DNA of 64,000 nucleotides, from assembly GCF_012277075.1 (NCBI RefSeq), contig NZ_JAAXMT010000001.1:1-64000 (forward strand), written 5' to 3'. The notes below the pieces were generated by a model, which was not told where the DNA came from, made no database searches, and was given only the letters and a program-made list of their open reading frames with translations. This DNA is from Streptococcus alactolyticus. Its GTDB lineage: Bacteria; Bacillota; Bacilli; Lactobacillales; Streptococcaceae. The position numbers were made by a program, and so were the translations under genes. Shown in pieces: positions 7,661 through 17,081 of this stretch (within the stretch, counting starts at the first letter, position 1; every line of letters starts with the position of its first letter).

Positions 7661-9985
7661 TTAGTTTTGAGAAAGAGTTTCAGCGACATCGTCCATTGAA
7701 AGTACTTCGTGGAAGACACGTTGAGTCAATTCTGTTTTTTGTTCTTTTGTGAGGTATTTTGTGTTGACACAGTAACCAGAGATACGAACGATAACGTCTT
7801 CGCCACTCATGATCTTATCGTAAACGTCTTTAAGGTCCATAACGTTCAAGTTAACGTGTTGACCACCGTTTTCAAAGTAACCATCAAGGATAGTCACAAG
7901 GTTATCCACTTGTTCATCGAAGGTCTTACCAAGAGCACGTGGTGATACTTGGGTTGTCAATGAGATACCATCGGCAGCATATGAGAAGTCAAGGCTTGCC
8001 AATGAGTTAAGGTTTTGCAACCAACCACCGCGAGCTTTGTTAGATGGGTTAGCACCTGGTGAGAAGAATTCCAATTTAGAAAGGTTCATGCTACCATCTT
8101 CGTTCAAGTAAACCCCTTTGTGAACTGGTGAGTTACCTGTTTGTTTAGAGTAAGCAACGTTTGATGTGATGGTAAGAAGTGATACAGTTGCTTCAGCGTC
8201 TTTGTAAAGTTTGTGGTTACGAAGACGAGTTGTGTAAGCTTCAATCAACCATTCAGCCAATTCGTTTGAACGAGGGTCATCTTCACCCCAACGAGGGTAA
8301 TCTCCGATAGTTTCGTAGTCGTAGATGTAGCCATCTTCGTCACGGATTGGTTTAACTGTTGCGTATTTGATAGCTGACAAGGTATCGACAGTATTAGCGA
8401 AACCACAGATACCAAATCCCATGTTAGCACGTTGTTTTGTTGGCAAGAATGCCATTTGAACAGCTTCGTAGTTGTATTTATCAGTCATGTAGTGAATGAT
8501 GTTAAGGGCATCTACGTAAGTATCTGTCAACCAGTCAAGTGATTTTTCAAAGTTGGCTTTGACAGTGTCAAAATCAAGCACATCGTCGCGAACTGGTTCG
8601 ATATCAAAGACTTTGTAATCTTTGTGAACATCGTCGTAACCGCCGTTTAGACCAGTAAGAAGGGCTTTAAGGACGTTTACACGTGCGCCGAAGTATTGGA
8701 TGTTGTGGCGTTGTTCTTCGTTTTCTGGGTCAAGTGGTGACACACAGCATGAGATACATGACATTTCACCATATCCGTCTTTTGCCATTGTTGTCACACC
8801 TTCGTATTGGATAGAAGAGTGTTTGTGTGACATCTTCATGCAGTAGCGACGGAAAGCGTATGGCAATTTATCTGTCCAAAGAACAGTCAAGTTTGGTTCT
8901 GGAGCGTTACCGATGTTATCAAGAGTGTTCAAGAAACGGTAGTCCATTTTTGTAACACGGTGGCGTCCGTCAGCACCCATACCAGCCATAGAAGTTGTGA
9001 TGAATGTTGGGTCACCAGAGTAAAGTTCGTCATAAGCTTTGGTACGAGCAAATTTTACGGTACGAAGTTTCAATACGAAATCATCAACAAATTCTTGGAT
9101 TTCAGATTCTGTAAATGTACCACGAGCAAGGTCACGTTCTGCGTAAATATCAAGAACGATGGGCACACGTCCAAGAGAAGTAGCCGCACCGTTAATCACA
9201 CGACAAACAGCCATGAAAGCAATGTTTGTCCATTGGATAGCTTCTTTGACGTTCATCGCAGGTCGGCGAACATCGACACCGTAAAGGTCACCCAATTTAA
9301 TGACTTCACCAAGGGCTTGGTATTGCAAGTTAACTTCTTCACGAAGGCGAATTGATTCTTCATCAATTTCTGTAATCGCGTTCCAGTCGTTTGCTTTTTC
9401 TTTCATCAAGTAGTCTGCTCCGTAGAGGGCAAGACGTGCGTAAACACCGATGATACGACCACGAGAGTATGCATCAGGAAGTCCAGTTACAGTGTGGGCG
9501 TGACGGGCACGGCGGATATTAGATGTGTAAGCACGGAAGATACCATCGTTTACAGTTGTCACGTGTTTTGTGAAAATTTCATGAACAGCTGGGTCTGGTT
9601 CATAACCGTGTTCTTTAAGAGCTGTTTCTGCCATGCGGATACCGCCTTTAGGCATGAAGTTCAATTTGAACAACTCGTCGTTTTGAATACCGTAAATCAA
9701 CTCATCTTCTTTTGAGATGTATCCAGCAGGGATATCAGCGATTGATGTTGGACGTGTATCCATTGGGAAACGCGTTTCTTCGTAATGTGCTTTTGTTTCT
9801 TCAACGATTTTTTTCACTTTGAGTGAACGTTCAGTCGCAGGTGCCAAGAAACTTTCGTCACCATCATATGGGGTATAGTTGGCTTGTACGAAACGAGAAA
9901 TACTAGCTTTTTCTTTCCAGTCAGTACCTTTAAAGCCTTCCCAAGCTTTTTCAAAAACATCTGTAGTAGTCTTAACAGTCGCCAT
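7661..9985 (-). CDS. pflB: Pyruvate formate-lyase (formate C-acetyltransferase)
   Basis: 774 residues, the full length for the family. The enzyme splits pyruvate with CoA into acetyl-CoA and formate under anaerobic conditions and is the main mixed-acid route in streptococci. The two adjacent catalytic cysteines are in [10 protein letters not shown] near residue 410. The radical glycine is Gly737 in VRISGYCVN close to the C-terminus; it needs activation by the PFL activase, which is not in this window. A cre-like site lies upstream (10053-10066), in line with known CcpA control of pfl. The IS at 6184-7648 now separates the gene from its old terminator. Divergent from dinB. Confidence 0.97.
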   Translation of the reverse strand: MATVKTTTDVFEKAWEGFKGTDWKEKASISRFVQANYTPYDGDESFLAPATERSLKVKKIVEETKAHYEETRFPMDTRPTSIADIPAGYISKEDELIYGIQNDELFKLNFMPKGGIRMAETALKEHGYEPDPAVHEIFTKHVTTVNDGIFRAYTSNIRRARHAHTVTGLPDAYSRGRIIGVYARLALYGADYLMKEKANDWNAITEIDEESIRLREEVNLQYQALGEVIKLGDLYGVDVRRPAMNVKEAIQWTNIAFMAVCRVINGAATSLGRVPIVLDIYAERDLARGTFTESEIQEFVDDFVLKLRTVKFARTKAYDELYSGDPTFITTSMAGMGADGRHRVTKMDYRFLNTLDNIGNAPEPNLTVLWTDKLPYAFRRYCMKMSHKHSSIQYEGVTTMAKDGYGEMSCISCCVSPLDPENEEQRHNIQYFGARVNVLKALLTGLNGGYDDVHKDYKVFDIEPVRDDVLDFDTVKANFEKSLDWLTDTYVDALNIIHYMTDKYNYEAVQMAFLPTKQRANMGFGICGFANTVDTLSAIKYATVKPIRDEDGYIYDYETIGDYPRWGEDDPRSNELAEWLIEAYTTRLRNHKLYKDAEATVSLLTITSNVAYSKQTGNSPVHKGVYLNEDGSMNLSKLEFFSPGANPSNKARGGWLQNLNSLASLDFSYAADGISLTTQVSPRALGKTFDEQVDNLVTILDGYFENGGQHVNLNVMDLKDVYDKIMSGEDVIVRISGYCVNTKYLTKEQKTELTQRVFHEVLSMDDVAETLSQN

Positions 9986-10052
9986 AATAAGAGATCTCCT
10001 TAAATTCTAGTAACAAGTCTTCTGTTACATTTACAAATATAGTTTAACATAT

Positions 10053-10066
10053 GGTAAGCGTTTTCT
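10053..10066. promoter_or_regulatory. cre-like site upstream of pflB
   Basis: GGTAAGCGTTTTCT matches the cre consensus at 12 of 14 positions and lies about 70 bp upstream of the pflB start codon. Confidence 0.5.
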
Positions 10067-10102
10067 AAAGGGGAGATCAGCGAATTATGTGAGAATCTTT
10101 AC

Positions 10103-10136
10103 TAGTACAGTTGAATAATACGAATAAACTGTACTA
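10103..10136 (+). promoter_or_regulatory. ComX-type cin-box in the loop of a 10-bp inverted repeat, upstream of dinB
   Basis: TAGTACAGTT (10103-10112) and AACTGTACTA (10127-10136) are perfect inverted repeats. Between them lies TACGAATA (10119-10126), the core of the competence sigma factor (ComX/SigX) promoter, oriented toward dinB and 73 bp before its start codon. The dyad looks like a repressor site that would cover this promoter. A separate TATAAT lies at 10173-10178. Confidence 0.45.
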
Positions 10137-10199
10137 AAAAAGCTAAAATAACCGAAAAAACCTAAAAATTGGTATAATAAATGGAGAAAGGATACCTTA

Positions 10200-11294
10200 A
10201 TGCTGATTTTCCCTTTAATCAATGACACCTCTCGAAAAATTATTCATGTTGATATGGACGCTTTTTTTGCTTCGGTGGAGGAGCGTGATAATCCTAATTT
10301 GAAGGGGCACCCTGTCATTATTGGGGCAGACCCTAGGAAAACAGGCGGTCGTGGGGTCGTGTCAACTTGTAATTACGAGGCTAGAACGTTTGGCGTGCAT
10401 TCTGCCATGTCCTCAAAAGAAGCTTACGAGCGTTGCCCGCAAGCCATTTTTATTTCTGGTAATCATCACAAATACCGTCAAATTGGGCTGCAGATTCGGG
10501 CTATTTTTAAGCGTTACACGGATTTGGTAGAGCCTATGTCGATTGATGAGGCTTATCTGGATGTGACGCATAATAGACTGAACATCAAGTCAGCGGTTAA
10601 GATTGCTAAAATGATTCAGTATGACATTTGGCAAGAGCTTGGTTTAACGTGTTCGGCTGGGGTGTCTTATAATAAATTCTTGGCTAAATTGGCATCGGAT
10701 TTTGAAAAACCAAGGGGATTGACCTTGATTTTGCCAGAAGATGCTCAAGATTTTCTAAAACAGTTGCCTATTGAAAAATTTCATGGTGTGGGGAAGCGTT
10801 CGGTGGATAAGCTCCATCACATGGGCGTTTACACGGGCGAGGATTTGCTGGGCTTGTCTGAGATGACCTTGATTGACCTTTTTGGGCGTTTTGGCTACGA
10901 TTTGTATCGAAAAGCAAGAGGCATTTCCAATGCACCTGTGCAACCCAATCGCATTCGCAAATCGGTTGGGAGTGAGAAAACCTATGGCAAATTGTTGTAT
11001 GATGAAGCCAGTATTCGCTCAGAGATTGCCAAAAATGCGCAGCGCGTGTCTGACAACCTCAAGAAAAATCAAAAATTGGGGCGCGTGATTGTCTTAAAAG
11101 TGCGTTATTCAGATTTTTCGACCTTGACCAAACGCATGACGCTGGACGTGGCGACAGATGATGCCAAAACGATTAGTCAAATGGCTCAAGCTATTTTTGA
11201 CCAGCTGGAAGAGTCTTCAAAAGGCATACGTCTTTTAGGTGTCACGGCAACTCAACTAGAAAATACAAGCGAGTCCATTGCCCTCCATCTTTAA
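10200..11294 (+). CDS. dinB: DNA polymerase IV (Y family)
   Basis: 364 residues, the normal length. It is a translesion polymerase without proofreading that copies past damaged bases. The catalytic acidic residues are in [12 protein letters not shown] (about 17-28) and SIDEAYLD (about 112-119). The helix-hairpin-helix region ([16 protein letters not shown]) and a little-finger domain follow. The ATG at 10200 is preceded by GAGAAAGGA. The upstream region has a cin-box inside a dyad, suggesting induction during competence or by a damage-responsive repressor. Confidence 0.95.
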   Translation: MLIFPLINDTSRKIIHVDMDAFFASVEERDNPNLKGHPVIIGADPRKTGGRGVVSTCNYEARTFGVHSAMSSKEAYERCPQAIFISGNHHKYRQIGLQIRAIFKRYTDLVEPMSIDEAYLDVTHNRLNIKSAVKIAKMIQYDIWQELGLTCSAGVSYNKFLAKLASDFEKPRGLTLILPEDAQDFLKQLPIEKFHGVGKRSVDKLHHMGVYTGEDLLGLSEMTLIDLFGRFGYDLYRKARGISNAPVQPNRIRKSVGSEKTYGKLLYDEASIRSEIAKNAQRVSDNLKKNQKLGRVIVLKVRYSDFSTLTKRMTLDVATDDAKTISQMAQAIFDQLEESSKGIRLLGVTATQLENTSESIALHL

Positions 11295-11300
11295 ATAGAA

Positions 11301-11327
11301 AAAAGCCACTTAATAGCAGTGGCTTTT
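11301..11327. terminator. Bidirectional terminator between dinB and the membrane protein gene
   Basis: AAAAGCCACT and AGTGGCTTTT form a perfect 10-bp stem with a 7-nt loop. The genes on both sides converge on it. Confidence 0.85.
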
Positions 11328-11344
11328 CTGATGGTGTGATGTAC

Positions 11345-11830
11345 TTAGTTGACTTCAACTGCGTCGTCGCGGTACAAGAGTTGGATAGCTTTGTTGTAAA
11401 CATAGCCATAAAGCACCAAGAAGATAATAGGAAATAAAAAGAGTGTGATGCTAAGTGAATCCCCCAAGACAACTGCTAAGATGATAATAGCAACGTTATA
11501 GACAACAGTGTAGCCCAAGGCAATACGGTAAGGCATCAAGCTAGGTACGTTTTCTTTGATTTTGGCAAGGTTCCTAAAAGCCAGATAAGCCACAACAACG
11601 TTAGTCACCAAAGCAACGATGTAGATAATGGGATACCAAATATTACTTGCAGCGACCAGGGTTTGATAAACCTCAGTATCCACAGTTTTCTTTAGTTCAT
11701 CTAAATTATTGCTGATGGCAAAGTAGCTGACAATACCTGAAATCTTGCCGATAGCGGCGAGTACATTTATCCAAGCGATGAACAATGTCCAAGAACGCAA
11801 GGACTGACGTAATTTTTCATAAGAAACCAT
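11345..11830 (-). CDS. Four-helix membrane protein, unknown function
   Basis: 161 residues from the ATG at 11830, chosen because GGAGG stands 7 bp upstream; an upstream in-frame ATG at 11851 would have no such site. Hydrophobic segments lie at about 16-36 (LFIAWINVLAAIGKISGIV), 62-84, 101-122 and 126-146. The first loop is acidic and faces the other side of the membrane from a lysine-rich middle loop (RNLAKIKENV). The end (YRDDAVEVN) is polar. No enzymatic motif is visible and I do not recognise the family. It is separated from recD2 by a GC-rich hairpin. Confidence 0.75.
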   Translation of the reverse strand: MVSYEKLRQSLRSWTLFIAWINVLAAIGKISGIVSYFAISNNLDELKKTVDTEVYQTLVAASNIWYPIIYIVALVTNVVVAYLAFRNLAKIKENVPSLMPYRIALGYTVVYNVAIIILAVVLGDSLSITLFLFPIIFLVLYGYVYNKAIQLLYRDDAVEVN

Positions 11831-11939
11831 ACCAAACCTCCAAAATATCAAATTATACTAATGTCATAATACAAATTATTATACCATAAATTGAAGCGTT
11901 GTAAATAGCCTTCTGCCAAGTCATGAGAGTTCATGAGAT

Positions 11940-11972
11940 AACCCCCAGCCGAAAGTAGGTCTGGGGGGTTAG
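11940..11972 (-). terminator. Hairpin at the end of recD2, weak T-run
   Basis: AACCCCCAG and CTGGGGGGTT pair across a loop of about 12 nt. The stem is strong, but only a short run of T follows on the minus strand, so termination may be partial. Confidence 0.45.
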
Positions 11973-11974
11973 TG

Positions 11975-14431
11975 TTAGGATTTGAAAAAACGTTCGATGT
12001 CGGCTGTTGTCAAGCCAATCATGGGGTCGATGAAAGGGATATTTTTCTCTGTCAGGCGATAGGCTTGAGTTTCTTGCTCCACTTGGTTGTCAATGTCCAA
12101 GGTTAACTGAATCTGTTCTTCGACAGCGGTGTCTGCGGGAACAGCGACATTTTGGTAATTTTGATCTTCGGGTGTAGCTGTTTCTTGTGGTGTTTCTACC
12201 TGTTTTTCAGCTGTTTCTTGCGCTAGATTATCGTTGCTAAAACGCTGCACAAGATAAGTTTTGCGCTTATCACCTTCATTTTTGATGGCATAATCAAAGG
12301 CGGCAAGTTCTCCTAGCATCACCAATTTACTCTTGGAACGTGTAATGGCGGTGTAGATGAGGTTGCGTTGTAGGAGGCGGCGACTTTGATGTGTAATTGG
12401 CAAAATAACCACCTGAAATTCACTCCCTTGCGATTTGTGGATAGACATGGCGTAGGCAAGGGTGATTTTGTGCCATTCGTTGCGAGGGTAAATGACCTCA
12501 TTACCGTCAAAGGACAAATAGAGTTCGTCTTGCTTGGATTCGGTGTATTTGGCGGGAATTAAATCTGTGATGTAGCCGATGTCGCCATTAAAGACATTTA
12601 GCTCGGCATCGTTAATAAGGTGGAGAATTTTATCTCCTTTACGAAAACTCATCTCACCAAACGCAAAATCTTGCTGATTGTCCAAGGGATTGAGCAAGTC
12701 TTGGATAATGGTGTTGAGACGGTTAATCCCTGCGGCACCACGGTACATGGGTGCTAAAATCTGAATTTCCTGCGGGTTGATACCACTTTTAACAGCAGAT
12801 TGGACAATCTTGGCAATCATATCAGGAATGTAGGTAGCACTGGCTTCAAAATAAGAGCGGTCAGGCTTTTTTTGTGTGAAATCGGCAGGCAATTGGCCTT
12901 GTCGCATTTGGTTAGCAAGCGTGACAATGGTCGAATCCTCAGATTGTCTAAAGATTTTGGTGAGGGCAAGTTGGGGGAGTGTGTCAATTTTTAACAAGTC
13001 AGAAAGCACTTGTCCTGGACCAACAGACGGTAGCTGGTCGCTATCCCCAACGATAATGACCTGAGTTGTTGAAGCAATGGCACTAAAGAGTTGATTAGCT
13101 AGCCAAGTGTCCACCATAGAAAATTCGTCAATGATAATCAAATCACAATCCAAATAATCGTCCATGGCTTGGTAGTCGTTGTCACCATTTAATCCTAAGT
13201 GACGGTGAATGGTTGCACTGGGGAGGCCAGTTAATTCATTCATTCGTCGTGCGGCTCGTCCTGTCGGTGCTGCTAAGATAATAGGAATGTCTGTTTTATT
13301 GAGGTCAATGCGGTGGAGCTGCGCATAAGCAGCAATCAAGCCGTTGATAACCGTGGTTTTTCCAGTCCCTGGCCCACCTGTCAAGATAAATACCTTGCTT
13401 TGCAAAGCTTCTTGAATAGCCTTGCGTTGGACTTGGTCATAAGAAATAGCAAAATCTTCCTCAACAGCTGCGATTTCTTCTTGAATGTCATCGTCCGAAA
13501 AAGTATTTTCCAAAGGGGTGTCAAGGATACGTGTCAGATGCTTTTTAATACCAGCTTCGGCATAAAAAAGGCTACTGTCAAAAATCTTGGTGCTAATGTT
13601 TTGCACCTTGTCTTCTGTGATGAGTGTTGACAATTCTTGAGCGACAGCTGCGGGGTCCAATTCGACAGGGCGTGCTTCTTCGAGAGTGGTAATGGCTTGT
13701 TCTAACAAATCTCGTGCTTCCACATAGGTGTCGCCTCGTTCCATAGAAGTTTCAAAAAGGGTGTGCACAAGTGCTGCTCGAAAACGTTGTGGTGCGTTTG
13801 CCTCAATGCCCAATTCTTCTGCCAGTTGATCTGCAATCTTAAAACCAACTCCTTGAATATCCTCAACCAGTTGGTAGGGATTTTCTTGGATAATTTCCAA
13901 ACTGTCTTCTTTATAATGATTGAAAATATCAACGGCAACACGATTGGTTAAGCCGTATTCGGCCAGTTTGGCTAAAATCTGCTCTGTTCCATAATGCAGT
14001 TTTAGACGAGCTAAAAAACGGTCCTTGGTTTCCTTAGACAAACCAGCAATGTTGTCTAATCGGCTAGGGTCGTCCAAGATATGATCAATGGTATTGTCAC
14101 CGTAAAGTTGCACAATCTTCTCAGCCGTTTTTCGACCAATGCCTTTAAATTGGGCACTTGAGAAGTATTTGATCAAGCCAGAAGAAGTGGGTTTGGCACG
14201 CTCGTAACGTGAGGCCTTTAGTTGCTCCCCGTATTTTGGGTGCTGGGTTAACTCGCCCCAAAAGGTGTAGTCCTCGCCTTCAGCAATATCAGCCATCGTC
14301 CCCGTCACGATAATCTCAGGTTCATCAAAATCCGCATCGGTATCCTCGATACTCATCAAGACAATCCTAAAAAAGTTGCTAGCATTTTCGAAAATGACTC
14401 GCTCAACCGTGCCAGAAAAAAAGTATTCCAT
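11975..14431 (-). CDS. recD2: RecD2 family ATP-dependent DNA helicase
   Basis: 818 residues. RecD2 is a 5'-3' helicase of superfamily 1 found in bacteria without RecBC partners; in Bacillus and Deinococcus it helps fork restart and repair. The N-terminal half (about 1-330) holds the extra OB/HhH domain (FKGIGRKTAEKIVQLYGD, VGFKIADQLA). Walker A is GGPGTGKTTV near residue 353, motif II is IIIDEFSMVD, and the C-terminal motif is MSIHKSQGSEF near 690. The last 100 residues are acidic and glutamine-rich, with the RFF end common in streptococci. It lies downstream of lepB on the same strand, but a terminator separates them. Confidence 0.94.
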   Translation of the reverse strand: MEYFFSGTVERVIFENASNFFRIVLMSIEDTDADFDEPEIIVTGTMADIAEGEDYTFWGELTQHPKYGEQLKASRYERAKPTSSGLIKYFSSAQFKGIGRKTAEKIVQLYGDNTIDHILDDPSRLDNIAGLSKETKDRFLARLKLHYGTEQILAKLAEYGLTNRVAVDIFNHYKEDSLEIIQENPYQLVEDIQGVGFKIADQLAEELGIEANAPQRFRAALVHTLFETSMERGDTYVEARDLLEQAITTLEEARPVELDPAAVAQELSTLITEDKVQNISTKIFDSSLFYAEAGIKKHLTRILDTPLENTFSDDDIQEEIAAVEEDFAISYDQVQRKAIQEALQSKVFILTGGPGTGKTTVINGLIAAYAQLHRIDLNKTDIPIILAAPTGRAARRMNELTGLPSATIHRHLGLNGDNDYQAMDDYLDCDLIIIDEFSMVDTWLANQLFSAIASTTQVIIVGDSDQLPSVGPGQVLSDLLKIDTLPQLALTKIFRQSEDSTIVTLANQMRQGQLPADFTQKKPDRSYFEASATYIPDMIAKIVQSAVKSGINPQEIQILAPMYRGAAGINRLNTIIQDLLNPLDNQQDFAFGEMSFRKGDKILHLINDAELNVFNGDIGYITDLIPAKYTESKQDELYLSFDGNEVIYPRNEWHKITLAYAMSIHKSQGSEFQVVILPITHQSRRLLQRNLIYTAITRSKSKLVMLGELAAFDYAIKNEGDKRKTYLVQRFSNDNLAQETAEKQVETPQETATPEDQNYQNVAVPADTAVEEQIQLTLDIDNQVEQETQAYRLTEKNIPFIDPMIGLTTADIERFFKS

Positions 14432-14524
14432 GAAAAGTCTGTCCTCATTATTTTTGTTTTAGTGTCATTTGCTTGTTCAGAATGGCTTTATTATACCATT
14501 TCTTTGTTAAAGGAAAAACAAAAA

Positions 14525-14553
14525 CAAGGCTAGAGTTTTTTCTAGCCTTGTGC
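14525..14553 (-). terminator. Terminator of rnhC-lepB
   Basis: CAAGGCTAGA and TCTAGCCTTG make a perfect 10-bp stem with a 6-nt loop. On the minus strand it is followed by TTTTTGTTTTT. Confidence 0.88.
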
Positions 14554-14555
14554 GT

Positions 14556-15146
14556 TTATTCAATAAATCCGATTTTTGAAAGTGGCCAGAAGCGGAATTT
14601 GACTTCGCCAACAATGGATGATTTCGGAAAAGTTCCGACTTCACGGCTGTCTTTCGATACGATGCGGTCATCTCCCATGAGATAGTACTCGCCTTTTGGC
14701 ACTTTAACGGTAAATTCAGTATTGCCATCGCTATCCGTAGTAAAGGCGTCTGCTTTCTCAGCCAACTCTTGGAAGAGCGAATTATAGGCATAAATGTCTT
14801 GGAGTTGGTCGTCATCAAAGGCTTGTTTGTACTCATCAAGGTATTTTTCATCGACTTCTTTACCGTTGATGTAAAGCGTGTCATCATTGTAAGTGATCGT
14901 ATCACCAGGCATCCCGATGACACGTTTAACGATTTCCTTGGTTTGTCCGTCCTCAGTTTCCTTAGCCACAACAATATCAAAACGGTTGATTTTCGTGTGG
15001 TCAAGGACAATCAAGCGTTCTCCATCTGCTAAGGTTGGGTCCATTGAGTGCCCATCGACTTTGACAGGCTGCCAAAGGAATAAGCGACTAAGACCTAGCA
15101 CCAAAACAAAGAGGATAAAAGGTCCCCATTCTTTAAGAAATTTCAT
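14556..15146 (-). CDS. lepB: Signal peptidase I
   Basis: 196 residues. It cleaves signal peptides of exported proteins on the outer face of the membrane. One N-terminal membrane helix (about 9-27) is followed by the catalytic serine in GHSMDPT (Ser34) and the general-base lysine in IVKRVIGMPGD (near 74). The box E segment (YLMGDDRIVSKDSR) lies near 155-168. It starts 9 bp after the rnhC stop, so the two form an operon. SecA, the motor feeding substrates to this pathway, is elsewhere in the window at 45610. Confidence 0.95.
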   Translation of the reverse strand: MKFLKEWGPFILFVLVLGLSRLFLWQPVKVDGHSMDPTLADGERLIVLDHTKINRFDIVVAKETEDGQTKEIVKRVIGMPGDTITYNDDTLYINGKEVDEKYLDEYKQAFDDDQLQDIYAYNSLFQELAEKADAFTTDSDGNTEFTVKVPKGEYYLMGDDRIVSKDSREVGTFPKSSIVGEVKFRFWPLSKIGFIE

Positions 15147-15155
15147 AATGCTTCC

Positions 15156-16064
15156 TCAATTTCCTTTCCGTAATAGCTCTTGAGCTTTTTTTGTATTTGC
15201 AAAATGCAGTTTAGCTGTTTCTGCTAAACCAGCCATTCCATGCGTTTTTAAGATCTGACTGGCAATAAAGTCGGACTTTTGCCCTGCCCCACTTGGCAAG
15301 GGATAGCCGATTTTTTGGCTGAGCTGGTCTAAATAGTCCAAAAATAAATCTCTTGCAATAATCGAGCTGACCGCCACCGCCAAATACTCGCCTTCAGCCT
15401 TTTCTTCTAGTGTCAAGGGATTGTCAAATTGGTTGACTTCTTGCTTGACATATTTTTGATAGTTTTGTTGGCTGGTAAAAGCATCGATGACGATTTTTTG
15501 CGGTTTGAAGCCGTCTTTTAGTAGTAAATAAATAGCTTGATTGTGTAAAGCTACCTTGACAGAAACAGCATTGTACTGTTTGCCAGCTCCCACGACCTGA
15601 TTGTATTTTTTAGGAGATAGGAGGAGAGCGCGGTGGGGAATTTCTTGCTTGAGAATAGGAGCGATTTTGCGAATATTGGCATCGGTCAATCGTTTGGAGT
15701 CATCCACTCCTAGTTTTCTAAGCAGGGCGTGTTTGTCAGGAGTGACAAAACTAGCCACAACTGCCAAGCCCCCAAAGTAAGAACCGTTGCCCACCTCATC
15801 TGACCCGATGAGGGCTAGTTTTTGCCCTGCGGGTGCTGTTTGGATGGATGCGTCAGGCGCTTGATAGCCAAAATATTTAGCGACTTCCTCAGCTTTTTCA
15901 CCTTGAAAGACGACCTTTCCTGACGTGTAAACTGAAATCATCACCTTATCTACTTTGGCTGCAAATGTGATATAGGGATTTTTACTGGCAACTTGCTGGC
16001 TATTAAATGTTTTTATAAGTTTCTGCAAAGCTGCCCCTTTTAAAGTTATAACAACTGTACTCAT
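15156..16064 (-). CDS. rnhC: Ribonuclease HIII
   Basis: 302 residues. It cuts the RNA strand of RNA-DNA hybrids. The N-terminal TBP-like substrate-binding domain typical of HIII spans about 1-85, and the catalytic domain begins at ALIGSDEVGNGSYFGG near 92. The DEvGnG signature is that of HIII rather than HII. The remaining acidic residues are in GVDDSKRL and IVIDAFTS. It is divergent from zapA, 118 bp apart, the usual streptococcal order. Confidence 0.95.
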   Translation of the reverse strand: MSTVVITLKGAALQKLIKTFNSQQVASKNPYITFAAKVDKVMISVYTSGKVVFQGEKAEEVAKYFGYQAPDASIQTAPAGQKLALIGSDEVGNGSYFGGLAVVASFVTPDKHALLRKLGVDDSKRLTDANIRKIAPILKQEIPHRALLLSPKKYNQVVGAGKQYNAVSVKVALHNQAIYLLLKDGFKPQKIVIDAFTSQQNYQKYVKQEVNQFDNPLTLEEKAEGEYLAVAVSSIIARDLFLDYLDQLSQKIGYPLPSGAGQKSDFIASQILKTHGMAGLAETAKLHFANTKKAQELLRKGN

Positions 16065-16182
16065 AGTCCCATTTTATCATAAAACCAAAGGCTATGCTCA
16101 AATAGATAGCCAAAGTCTTGTTTTTTCTCCTAGTATTTTACGAAATGGCTATTTTACGGTATAATGTTAAGGAGGTGACTAT

Positions 16183-16491
16183 ATGAAAAGTAAAAATCGG
16201 TATAAGTTTGTTTTTGGAGAAAAAACAATTACCTTGACGACAGATCAAGATAATCTCTTTATGGAAGAAGTCGAAAGAGTTGCAAAAGAAAAATACGCTG
16301 CTATTAAAGAAAAATTACCCCAAGCTGATGATGAAATGGTTGCTATTTTAATGGCTATCAATTCCCTTTCAACTCAGCTTAGCCGTGAAATAGAAGTTGA
16401 AAAAATGGAGAAAGAGTTAATGGCGCTTCGCTCGGAAACGATTGTTGACATCAAGGAGAAAGCCAGTAAATCAGACGCTAACGAGGATTAA
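16183..16491 (+). CDS. zapA: Cell division protein ZapA
   Basis: 102 residues. ZapA bundles FtsZ filaments at the division ring. The short N-terminal beta domain (KNRYKFVFGEKTITLTTDQ) and the long helix that forms the coiled coil (about 40-102) fit the family. The start at 16183 follows AAGGAGGTGA and a TATAAT at 16159-16164. It is followed by cvpA after 2 bp. Confidence 0.88.
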   Translation: MKSKNRYKFVFGEKTITLTTDQDNLFMEEVERVAKEKYAAIKEKLPQADDEMVAILMAINSLSTQLSREIEVEKMEKELMALRSETIVDIKEKASKSDANED

Positions 16492-16493
16492 GT

Positions 16494-17042
16494 ATGATAT
16501 CTGCTATTCTTCTAATCGTTTTTATTTGGCAGTTTTACATTGGGTATGCGCGCGGAATTGTTCTGCAAACCTACTACCTTGTGGCTAGTGTGTTGTCGCT
16601 TGTTATTGCGGGGCAGTTCTATCAACCCTTGGCAGATAAGCTGACCTTGTGGCTTCCCTATGCCAATGCGGTTCAAGGCGCGACCATGGCGTTTTGGCGG
16701 GATGTGCCTCTCTTTGATTTGGACCAAGTTTATTATGCAGGGGCTGCCTTTACCGCTATTTACAGTCTAGCTTATCTGACTTTTCGTTTGCTGGGTGTTT
16801 TTGTTCATTTGGCACCTGTTAATCGTTGGGACAATGTTGGTGCTAATGTCGTGAGCGGTGTTTTTTCGGTGCTGGTTACGATGATGTTTTTCAGCTTGGT
16901 TTTGACCTTGCTGGTAACCGTTCCATTGAGTTTAGTGCAAAATACCCTCTCAGGCAGTGGATTGGTCCGATTTTTAGTGGACTCTTTTTACCCATTTGTC
17001 AACAGTATCAAAGATTTGTGGGCAGGGTCTGTTTTGAATTAA
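16494..17042 (+). CDS. cvpA: CvpA family membrane protein
   Basis: 182 residues with four predicted membrane segments (about 1-20, 30-45, 80-100, 115-145). The family is named from colicin V production in E. coli; the molecular role is unknown, though links to envelope integrity have been proposed. The N-terminus (ISAILLIVFIWQFYIGYARG) fits the family. It is closely coupled to zapA and followed by mutS2 after a small terminator-like hairpin. Confidence 0.85.
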   Translation: MISAILLIVFIWQFYIGYARGIVLQTYYLVASVLSLVIAGQFYQPLADKLTLWLPYANAVQGATMAFWRDVPLFDLDQVYYAGAAFTAIYSLAYLTFRLLGVFVHLAPVNRWDNVGANVVSGVFSVLVTMMFFSLVLTLLVTVPLSLVQNTLSGSGLVRFLVDSFYPFVNSIKDLWAGSVLN

Positions 17043-17044
17043 CA

Positions 17045-17066
17045 AAGGGCTTTAGCCCTTATTTTT
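17045..17066 (+). terminator. Small hairpin between cvpA and mutS2
   Basis: AAGGGC-TTTA-GCCCTT followed by ATTTTT. A short stem that may only reduce readthrough into mutS2. Confidence 0.55.
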
Positions 17067-17081
17067 ATAGGATAAGAAAGC

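Noticed and set aside
13313-13630. Open frame of 105 codons on the plus strand within recD2
   Set aside because: It is antisense to a well-supported gene, has no ribosome binding site and no recognisable protein pattern.
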